Assembly: GCF_032854445.1 (NCBI RefSeq)
Contig: NC_088296.1
Span: 4,737,246-4,801,245 of the forward strand
Length of the DNA: 64,000 bases
Direction: 5' to 3'
DNA from: Liolophura sinensis
Taxonomy: Eukaryota > Mollusca > Polyplacophora > Chitonida > Chitonidae
A model generated the notes under the pieces. It made no database searches and was not told the origin of the DNA. It saw nothing but the letters and a program-made list of their open reading frames with translations. Positions 12,968 to 24,300 of the stretch are shown piece by piece. The translations under genes were made by a program, and so were the position numbers. How positions within the stretch are numbered: the first letter of the stretch is position 1; each line of letters opens with the position of its first letter.

Positions 12968-14270
12968 ATTATAGAGGATGGGGCTGCTGGATCGGCGTGG
13001 GACTACTGAGACTGTGGACGGGGCTGCTGTGATAGGGGATGAGCCTACTGTGACTGGGGATGGGACAACTGTGACTGGGCATATGACTACTGTGACAGGG
13101 GATGGGGCTACTGAGACTGGGGATGGGGCTGCTGTGATAGGGGATGGGCCTACTCTGATAGGGGATGGGACTGCTGTGACTGGGCATTGGACTACTGTGA
13201 CAGGGGATGGGGCTACTGAGACAGGGGATGGGGCTACTGTGACTGGGGGTTGGACTACAGTGACTGGGCAATGGACTACTGTGACAGGGGATGGGGCTAC
13301 TGAAACTGGGGATGGGGCTACTGTGACTGGGCATTGGACTACTGTGACAGGGGATGGGGCTACTGAGACTGGGGATGGGACAACTGTAACTGGGCATTGG
13401 ACTACTGTGACAGGGGATGGGGCTACTGAGACTGGGGATGGGACTACTGCGACTGGGGGTGGGACTACAGTGACTGGGCAATGGACTACTGTGACAGGGG
13501 ATGGGGCTACTGAAACTGGGGATGGGGCTACTGTGACTGGGCATTGGACTACTGTAACTGGGCATTGGACTACTGTGAAAGGGGATGGGACAACTGTGAC
13601 TGGGCATTGGACTACTGTAACAGGGGATGGGGCTACTGAGACTGGGCATTGGACTACTGTGACAGGGAATGGGCCTACTCTGATAGGGGATGGGACTGCT
13701 GTGACTGGGCATTGGACTACTGTGACAGGGGATGGGGCTACTGAGACTGGGGATGGGGCTACTGTGACTGGGGGTTGGACTACAGTGACTGGGCATTGGA
13801 CTACTGTGACAGGGGATGGGGCTACTGAAACTGGGGATGGGGCTACTGTGACTGGGCATTGGACTACTGTGACAGGGGATGGGGCTACTGAGACTGGGGA
13901 TGGGACAACTGTAACTGGGCATTGGACTACTGAGACTGGGGACGGGGCTACTGTGATAGGGGATGGGGCTACTGTGATAGGGGATGAGGCTATTGTGACT
14001 GGGCATTGGACTACTGTAACAGGGGATGGGGCTACTGAGACTGGGGATGGGGCTGCTGTGATAAGGGATGGGGCTACTGTGATAGGGGATGGGGCTACTG
14101 TGATAGGGGATGAGGCTACTGTTATAGGGGATGGGGTTACTGTGATAGGGGATGGGGTTACTGTGATAGGGGATGAGGTTACTGATAATGGCGTGACTGG
14201 GGATTGGTTCACTGACTGGAAGGTGCCTGGGGATGAGGCCACTGTGAGAGGAGGTGAGAAGAATGGGGAT
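12968..14270. repeat. 21-bp minisatellite
   Basis: About 60 copies of a 21-bp unit of the type 'ggggatggggctactgtgac', with alternating variants (gggcattggactact, gggatggggctactgaga). The unit length is a multiple of three and stop-free, so open frames of over 400 codons appear on both strands. They are composed only of the repeat (TVTGDGA-type or PSPVSVA-type) and have no gene context. Confidence 0.95.
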
Positions 14271-14285
14271 TAGGTCACTGATTGA

Positions 14286-14795
14286 GGATCGGATCACGAA
14301 TGGAGATGGGGTAGCTGTAACAGACAGGTGATGGGGTGAGAGGTAACAGTGCATCGGATGACTGCGTCTGGGAGCGACGGGACGAGGTTTCTGACTGGGA
14401 GTGACAGGTGACGAGATCACTGACTGGGAGTGACAGGGAACAGGGAAACTGACTGGGAGTGACAGGGAACAGGGAAACTGACTGGGAGTGACAGGTGACG
14501 GGGTTATTGACTGGGAGTGACAGGGAACAGGGTTATTGACCGGGAGTGACAGGTGGCGAGGTTACTGACTTGGAGTGACAGGGGGTAGGGTTACTGACTG
14601 GGAGTTACAGGGGACGAGGTTACAGACTGCGCGTCACAGGGGACAAGGTTACTGACTGGAAGTGACAGGGGACGAGGTTACTGACTGGGAGTGACAAGGG
14701 ACAGGGGACGGGGTTACTGACTGGGCCTCACAGGGGACGAGGTTACTGACTGGGAGTGGCAGAGGACGGGGTTACGGACTGGAAGTAACAGGTTC
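14286..14795. repeat. 29-bp minisatellite
   Basis: About 17 diverged copies of a roughly 29-bp unit containing 'actgactgggagtgacagg' and 'gacgaggtt'. Related in sequence to the two arrays to its left. Ends about 250 bp before the transporter stop codon on the opposite strand. Confidence 0.85.
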
Positions 14796-15044
14796 CCATG
14801 ATTATAATTTTGAGTGATTACCAAGAGCCCACAATCCTCCCCCCCCCCCACAAAATGTTAATTAATAATTAATTAAATAAATAAATGATGAATCAAGAAT
14901 AATTCTCCTATACGACTTTACGAAGAAAACCGACAGAAGACAGACAGCCCTTCTGTGCCTGATAAATGTTTAGAGTTGGATTAACCTACATGGCGCTGCC
15001 GACAGAGTGGCACTTTTCTATAAGTCAGCGACGACTCCTCCAGT

Positions 15045-15328
15045 TTAAGTGTATAAAACGTCATGTGCATACCTGTTATTTTCTATTGCCAATGGGGAAG
15101 TCGGGCTTGAGAAAGACAAGGTAGGCAAGTGGATATTGTCTATAGAGGCACCAAATACTCCCGGAAGCGACGCCAGGCTGCGTAAAAACTGCGCAGGCGC
15201 CATATGTTCGAGAGATTTACTCAGCTTTGCCAGATTAGTTTCTTCTACAATAATCTCAGTTATTTCAATGGGTCGTTTAAAAACCATAACCAGCATTCCA
15301 AAGATGGAACTGACTATCATCAGAGAAC
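15045..15328 (-). CDS. MCT-like gene exon 5 (last helix, C-terminal tail, stop)
   Basis: Acceptor ttctattgcag lies at 15339-15329. The exon opens in phase 1 with GSLMIVSSIFGMLVMVFKR, the final membrane helix. A hydrophilic tail of about 75 residues follows, and TAA is at 15047-15045. The tail is rich in Ser, Leu and Pro, and I recognise no motif in it. Confidence 0.85.
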
Positions 15329-18300
15329 CTGCAATAGAAAACAAGAGGAACGGACTAAACGACCATGAAAGACATATGTGTTATCATTCGAAGTAATCAG
15401 CTTGCGGAAACAATTTTCTGGCGGAAGTGTGAATCAGACGTGCTTACATTTGTATCTATTGGTGATTCTTAAAAGTTGAAACAGAGCGAGGCAGCGTAGT
15501 TTATGAAATACACATATGTAACCAGAAAATAAGGAAGGTATCTTGTATGTAATTTACATGTCGCATTTACTGGAATGCTGAGGCACTCTTTTCTAATATT
15601 ATAACTGCACAGACCTTCATATTTAGGACGTTATTACTACGTTCACCACGTCATCTCTAAGTTATTTGATTGGTGTTTTACATCGTACTGGTCGACGGCG
15701 GCCAGCATTATGGAGCATGAGAGGAAACCGGACAGTGTCTAGGGGAAACTCACGACCATGCCCAGGTTGCTGCAAGATGTCATCTTTGATGACGCGACAT
15801 ATCTGTATATATTAATGCAGCATTAATGTATTAATGCAAATTAAAGAGGCTATTCCAGAGATTTTTTGTGAAAAATCCAAAATTCGCTCATCAAATCCAA
15901 TTTTGTAGTTAGCAAGAATATTTCAAAGTATTGCCTTGGAGCAAAACAACACTAGTACCTGTACCATTTATAATAAACTAGTAAAATAATTAGTTTGAAA
16001 TGAGTTTGAAAATGTTTTAATGCGACGAATGTCATAAATTTTAGGAACTTACATTTTGAACGGTACCACGTGCACAGGTGAAGTTTATATTTTATGGAAA
16101 GGAAATATTTATCCTTTCTAGGACAGCAGCAAAACTCCAACTTGATTGGTGTTAATCAGCATTTGGCCACAAGTCTCTGGTATAGCCTCAATAATATTAT
16201 CACATTTATACATAATCATGAAGTGAATATATAATTAATATCCTCACAAATAAGCCAGTGCCTAAGGAAACATTAGCTTGTCATTCAATACGCAGCGTAT
16301 ACCCAGTGCGCGAAAATAAGATCGAGTTAAAAAAACACATAGCACAACGTACACCGAAGTCAAGACGTGTGAATTTTGCAATGAATGTAAAGTAGGCCTA
16401 CAGCCACTTGAGTAAAGCCCAATCACCTAATTCATCACAGTGGTCGTCTCTCTTCATATACGTAAATGTCTTACTTACAAGTACTTAGGTCGCTGTGAGT
16501 TCAAGTACAGCTCATGCTGGCTTCCTCTCCGGCCTGGGAAGGTTTGCCAGCAAACTGCGGATGGTCGTAGGTTTCCGCCGAGCTTTGTCCGGTTTCCTCC
16601 CATTATAATGCTGACTGCCGTGGTGTAAGTGAAATATTCTTGAGTACGGCGTAAAACACAAATCAAATAAATAAATAATTGCAAGTACTTACACCAATCA
16701 ATGGGCATTGGAGTAAGCAGATGGGGATCACATAAAGAAAGAGAGTATGACGGCTCACTCTGTTTATATACTTTGGGTAGTCATAACTATGATTGTTAAT
16801 GCTTCACACATTATCATGCCTTGTTTGGGCTGTGAAGGTGGTTTGTACATTGGAAACAAAAACCGTGTTGAAGACCTAGGTCTCACAGCAGCACGATAGG
16901 GATTTAAACCGATAGAGTAATGTACACTAATTAAGCAGCAGAAGTTTTCTGACGTGTGTGCTCTACCAATTGCCTCTAATTTTCTACATTCACGATGTGG
17001 CTAAAATACTGCCAGCGTACTGATAAACCCTACAGAACCAGCAATCGTTACGTCGTTTGACACTTCTGCGAGGACATATGCCTATGGAATTACCTCCCTT
17101 ACCAGATAGATAGACGCTTGCGCTGTAATCGCCACTCATCTCCATCACGAGAGCTGCCAGAAAAAGGACTAGTTAGCGACATACACCATTTACGACAGCG
17201 GCAAATGCGACATAAACAACACCTTCATGACACCACCACCATGTTACAGCTAATTATAAAATACTATCTCTTCTCTTTGTATGCCTTAATAGTTTCCCTA
17301 CCTTTATACATTTTTGTCCACGATTGTTACCTTTTCCTTAAAAAGGTAAACGGAAGTAGGGTGCTTGCTGATCGAGCCACCTAAGAGGTTTCTCAAATAA
17401 TCGCTGGTTTAAATCCAGGATGTGGCTTAACGTCAGGTAGTTTATCTGACACCTGGCTAGTTGTAGTTTTGTGGAGCATTATATTGTGGTTTTCTCTGCC
17501 GGTAAATCTCACACCTTCGTGCAGGTGAAATACTTTTGAATCTACAGCGCAAACACCAGTCCATTTTACATAAATATATTAATTAAATTTAAGTCAAACT
17601 GAATCCAGGCTCACTGACTGCTGTGTGAGAAAGACAAATGTACACTAAAAAAATAATCTTTTAATTTTAACAGAAAGTGTGTTGTAACGTAATACTGTGT
17701 TATATTGAACATCATATCCTGTTAGTGTGAAAGAATCTTTATGATGAATTAATACAATCTGTGAGTTATATTTGACAGAACAATCTGCTGCAATAGCAGC
17801 ATATATTCTACCACCACTCAGACAACAGACTTTCCGTTAAAATTAACATATTACTTTTTTGAGTGTAGATCTATATGCTCTGCCAATCAGCGCCCCCTAT
17901 TATAACGTTAAGGACAGAATCTATTGTTTTCCAAAATTCGCTTATGATAAAGTAAATAAACCCGGAAAAAGTTTCTCAAAATTCGACCATGATATTTTTC
18001 TGAATACTATAGGAATTTTGTCATTATCAGTTGTTTCCTTCCCAATATTGCTTATTATTTTATAACCGGACTCTTTCCGTGTGCATTCTGTTTAACGATT
18101 GGTGGATTTGGATCATGCGCTTTTTCAGATTTTCAAGGAGAGCAAGAATCTTAAAAGCCATGTGATTTGCCAAAAATAAACCATCATTGTTTTGCAGTTT
18201 GTACCTCCCTCAAAGAGAGAATACTAAATTCATATAGAATCTCTACTGGAAGCAACGCTGGACAGATGTTTCTGCTGACTTATGAAAAGCTAATAATCTA

Positions 18301-21300
18301 TAATTATAAAACTATAATCAGTCAATTTTTGTAATTAAATATCACAGGTTTCTGTTACTTGGATTCCGAAAGTTCTCTGTTCTTTGTAAGTTTAAAAATA
18401 GAACATTTTGATTAAATAGTTTAAAACGAAATAAATAAAAAGTGAAAGGCAGCGGAAAGACTTAAAATGTGTATCATTAACTGAATGAACTTAGAATTCT
18501 ATAGTTTTCCTGCGTACCTTTGGAGATTCTGCCCAAGATTATGACACTGATGTCTATACTTAATGCACATGGAAGAGCTCGTAGTGTTTTTTGTGATTAA
18601 CAAATCTGTAGGATAGCCCACTGTATAATTCTGTATTTTACTACATTTTATTTACAAAATGTCTAAAAGGTGTTGATAATTCACGGAATATAACTTTCGT
18701 CTTACTCTTCCTGTTTTTTTGTTTTTTTTTTTGTTTCAGCCTAAACTAAGATAAGGTACTTGTACTTATCTGAAGACACAGGATTCTATGGTGGTCTGTT
18801 AGGACCAAGCGGGTGTCTGTGACGTCACAGCAGCACTATTTTTGGCTTGACGTAGTTCGGTTCAAGATCTATTTGTTGAATGCATTCATAGCTAATTCAT
18901 GCAAAGAAGATGAATGACTAATGTTGTAATATAGCAATCTATGTGTGTCAAGTGGTCAGATACTGAAGTGACATTTGTAGTGCCATTATGGCCAGAAACG
19001 TCACAGTGGAATCCAAAGTTTTAAATGCATTTTACTACATCGAGAAATATTCGAAATAAATGAATCCAAATATTTTCCTGGACAATGATTAATGGTATTT
19101 CATCTGATAAGTACTTCATGCAAGTGTGTTCTTTGACCTCAATATTACACTAACGCTAAGCAGAAGTTTGATCTCACCTGCAACTGGTGGACCTAAGAGA
19201 GCGCCTAACCCGCAGAGCGCCATCTGAGCACCGAACGCCATGGCCAGATCTAGTAAGCCCACCAACTCGATGGTGATCGGGTTCAAAACCACAAAACTGA
19301 CCATAATGTACATTCCAAACACAGAAGAGAAGATGTAACGACCGATGGTGTTGGCAGAGAGTAGCGGGAACGTGAGAACGGCAATACCGGAGAGTCCGTA
19401 CGAACCGAAGAGGTACAGGTATTTATTAGCCGGATCTCCGGTCGTTCCCAGGCCAGCCAGAACGCGACCGACGATACTCGCGACTGCCATGACGGTGAAT
19501 AGCATGGACACCTCCTGACTTACGGCCCCTTTTTCCAAACAGTATTTTGGGAAGTGCATGAACATGATGCTACAGGCGAAGCTGTTGACGGAGATACCGA
19601 GACAAAACACCAAAAAAGAGACATTGCGAAACACCTGAAACTGTTGTTTCACACCAAGATGGAAGTCTTCGGCGTAGGCCGCCCGGAGAGACTTCTGTTC
19701 GAGCTCCGTAGATGACGGACAGCACAAGGCACCGAAGAGGCAGATGTTAAAGTTAATAGCGCCCATCAGCAGAAACATGCCACGCCAGCCGTACTGGTCA
19801 GAGAGCCAGCGGACACAGAGTGGACCGACCATCATCCCTAACCCACATCCCGTCATTGCCAAGCCACAGGCCAGGTCTAGCTTCTTCCTGAAGTAATAGC
19901 CCAGGATGACAACGGCAGGTGTGTAAGCTAAACCGTTCCCCACACCTGTGAATAGTTTGACCTATTGTTAGATCGATCTATTGATGGTGTCTTCTGAATA
20001 TCTGTTGTTGGCTGATATCGATTATAATCGATTCATATCAAAAGTTGGGTGGATGGATAGGTATTAAGTTCATCTGTTATTATGATTGGATGGAGTAGCG
20101 GCTGACCGAGCTCCTTAGATCTATTTATTACTTTAGTCATATCTTTAAGATGGGTTAATTCGAACACAACACGAGATATAAGTTGGACAGCGACAGCATT
20201 ATTTTCTTAAATTGCTTAAAAAGCTGTTCATGTCCCTTCGTAAGTTTGTGAATGTAACAAATCGGTGGAACGAACTGATTTGGGACTGAATGTTTATTTG
20301 ATTAAACCTAGCAGACACAAACGACTTTGGAAACAGGTATACAGTATGGGTGGAAACAGGTATGCAGTATGGGTGGAAACAGGTATGCAGTATAGATAGA
20401 AACAGGTAAGCAGTATAGGTGGAAACGGGTATGCAGTATAGATGGAAACGGGTATACAGTATAGAGGGAAACAGGTAAGCAGTATAGGTGGAAACAGGTA
20501 TGCAGTATAGATGGAAACAGGTATGCAGTATAGATGGAAACAGGTAAACATTATAGGTGGAAACAGGTATGCAGTATAGATGGAAACAGGTATGCAGTAT
20601 AGATGGAAACAGGTATGCCGTATAGGTGGAAACAGGTATGCAGTATAGGTGGAAACAGGTATGCAGTATAGATGGAAACAGGTATGCAGTATAGATGGAA
20701 ACAGGTATGCCGTATAGGTGGAAACAGGTATGCAGTATAGGTGGAAACAGGTAAGCAATACAGGTGGAAACAGGTAAGTAGTATAGGTGAAAACAGTTAT
20801 ACAGTAGAGGTGGGAACAGGTATACGGTATAGGTGAAGTTATCTTACATTGAACTCTGTGTGACCATAAAATCTATGGATCAACATTAATTACAACACAA
20901 AATACTATACTATATAGAGAGGAAAACCAGAGCAGTACCGATAGTGTGATAAATGGCTTATACGGGAAATACGACCTGTTGTCAGTTTACGTCGGTTATA
21001 GTGTATGCAGGTATGCTGATAGATCACGTGCCACAGATAGAAACAATAAGATAATGTCCGTAAGGCGGTGAATCGACTTCTTGCTTATGTTTTCGTCTTC
21101 TGAAGTGAAACAGCTCTGGTTGGCGGTTTAGAAACAATTGTTATTGAGGTCTCTTTAAGTATAAGAGGCCAAAATTCACCGGTTACGTGTGTCTATTTGT
21201 CAGCTACCACACTGTCGTCGTTGCTCTGGTTTTACTCTCTGTGCTGTACGTCTTAATTTTATTTAATTTTGTTGTATCCTTGCATTAACCAGACTGGTGG

Positions 21301-24300
21301 ACTAAGCATCCTCGAGGTCTTGTATCTTCGCAACGCTCAACGTGAGTGCATATTACATGCTATGACAATACTGCATATTTAGTCATTCTGGAGCAGCGTA
21401 ATAAATGATTAACATCTCTGCATTTTTCCCTAAAGCTTCTGCTTAAACCATGTTGAATGACATGCCGCCTGTAATGCATACACATGGACAGCCGCAATAA
21501 CCGTGACTGAGGTAGATTTACAAGATGACGAGTTTCATAGGCTATATGTGACCATTTTTGCAATTAACATCACTGCTTTTCGTTGCTCTGATTTTACTCT
21601 CTATGCTTGTAAGACATTTATACTTACCAACTAATACACCGTATGTGAGAAATAGTAAGTTCAGGTTGTTCACGAGCGAACTGGTGGCAAAACCAATCAG
21701 ACACAGGAGACCCCCCAACCATGATGGTCACGCGACAGCACGTGCGACTCGTGAGGTATCCCGCCACGGGGCCTGGTGGAGAAACAAAGTATTCCTTCCG
21801 TTATTACAACGTATACAGATTTAGAAAGACCGCCTTTGCAGATAACCTCCACTGAATTTCTGCCATTGAAGTCAACTTATTTTCAGGATTCTGCTGGTGG
21901 ACTAAGTATCCTCGATGCCTGGCCTCAGCTGGTGGGCTAAGTATCCTCGATGCCTGGCCCCTGCTGGTGGACTAAGTATCTCTGAGGCCTGGTCCTTTCG
22001 CAATGTTTAAATCTTATTTAAACATACGTTAAATGTGATGACAACACAGCATTTCGAGTAACTCTAGGCCAGTGACGCCTTATAAATTGCAATTAACATC
22101 ACTGCATTTCGTTGCACTGGTTATACTCTCTATGCTGTAATCCTGTTTTTTGTATGATTTCTTTATTTCGGGGACGTGACAAACCTCGTTTATAAGGAGT
22201 TGATTGATTCCTGACGGGCTATGTAGTTTATTTAAAGGATTTACACCTTCGTCTTGGTGTAACCCGAGTCTTGTTTCGTACCGAGTAAAATCCTGAGAAT
22301 GCAACATATTCTATTCCCTCCCCCCAGACTGCACCTACCCCCCGTCGTGTCTTATTATTACGTGACGTAGAGCTCACCGCTGAGCTCAAATATACTATCC
22401 AAAAAAAGAAACGCATAACCCGGTTTTTTGCGGAGGTGATGCAGTCTTTTCAATTATGCATAACTAAATAAGAATTGCTATTCTGCAAATATTTTTTTAC
22501 ACAGATTAAGGAAGGGTCCATATCTAGACAACAAGGCCATCAACTTGAGGTAAGACACTCACAATGAGTCTCCCACTTGAGTGGAATGTCAGTATCTGTT
22601 GTGACCACCACGGGCACGAATAACAGTTCTGACACGCCTTGTCATGGACTGGATGAAACGCTGGATAGAGGCCTGGGGAATGTTCTGCCACTCCTCCTGC
22701 AAACATGCAACTTGCTCTTGAAGCGTTTGGGGTTGAGGTTGACGTTGGCGTAGACATCGATCAAGTTCATCCCACAGATGCTCAATTGGGTTAAGATCCG
22801 GGGAACGGGGCGGCCAGGGTAGCACATTTACATTGTTTTCGGCGAGGAAGTCCCTTGTGACACGTGCCGTGTGCGGTCTGGCGTTGTCCTGCTGGAACAA
22901 CTCCCGCTGAACGTCAATGACAGGTAAGAGGTGTGGCTGCAGGATGGTGTCTCGGTAGCGCACGGCCGTAAGATTTCCCTGAACGTGGACAAGCTTTGTA
23001 CGACCAGTATACGATATTGCTGCCCACATCATCACACTCCATCCACCAAATCTGTCCACTTGGCGTACGCAGTTAGGGGCATAAGGTTCGTGAGCACGTC
23101 TGTAAACCCGGTTTCTACCATCACGTCTCTGCAATAGGAATCTGGACTCATCACTGAACCAAATGCGTCGCCAGTTGCGTAGATTCCATGCAGTCACGTT
23201 GTTACACCATCGGAGGCGATTTGCGCGATGGTGAAGACGCAGCACGATCCCAACATAGGGCCTCCTGGCTCTCAGTCCATGTTCCCTCAGCCTGTTCCGC
23301 ACTGTCTGACCTGATATCCTCCTCAGTCCCGGTATGCTGGCTGCTGTGCTTTCAGCTGTAGCACAACGGTCACGCAAATGGAGGACCCTTATGTAGCGAT
23401 CTTGGGCTGCTGTAGTGACACGTGGTCGACCTGAACGCCGACGGTCATTTGTTGTCCCAGTATTGTTGTAGCGGGCAGCAAGCCGTGAAATCGTGCTCTG
23501 GCTGACGTGTAGACGCCTAGAAATGGACGATTAGGACTCTCCAGCTTGAAGTCTTCCAATGACAATATTTCTTGTGACAGTGTCAAGACGTGGCACGTTG
23601 AATCAGCTTGAAAACACCACTTGAAAGACGCCGATTTCCGGCCCGAAGTTGCGGTTTTATAGTCACACACTGCATGCTTTCCATGCGTAAGTTTGGCGTG
23701 TAAGACTGCACGTGATGCAGTGTGGTGATGTATTTTTTACTTCTTCCAAAAACGGCCTCCAAACTCAACATTTTCAACCAAGAAATGTTTTGAGGAATAA
23801 AATGTGTGCTAACTGTGACTATTAACAATATTAAAACACATTTTGCTCATGAAATGAAGACAAAATGTATTTGTTTCATTTTAAAATAAAACAAAACACC
23901 TATGCGTTTCTTTTTTTGGATAGTATATGAATGTTTTGAAAGAAATGCTTCTTTTACCGTGTCACGGGGCGTCTGGATGTTAAACATAAAAAATGTAGAA
24001 ACAAAAGCGATATCTATAAACTGGGAGATACCACTTTTATCATTGAAGAAAATTCGAGTAGTTCACCTTTATATAAATCATAATCATAAATCATAACAAG
24101 TAAACAAACTCAAATTCTTTTATATGTAGAAATAAACACCAGGAAATGATATTATTTGGGGACGTAAATCTACTGGCCGGTGTGTTGCGTGACACACTCG
24201 ATGTTGTTTGAAAGGTCGTCTCTATTTAATATGTATATTTGCACACGTCCCGCAACTAACAGTGGGTTAGAATGAGTTCTAGTCAGCATGATGTCTGCTA

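Noticed and set aside
12935-14420. Open frames of 431, 435 and 483 codons on both strands
   Set aside because: Pure product of a 21-bp stop-free repeat.
22524-23137. Separate small frames overlapping the transposase
   Set aside because: Shadow frames of the Tc1 transposase.
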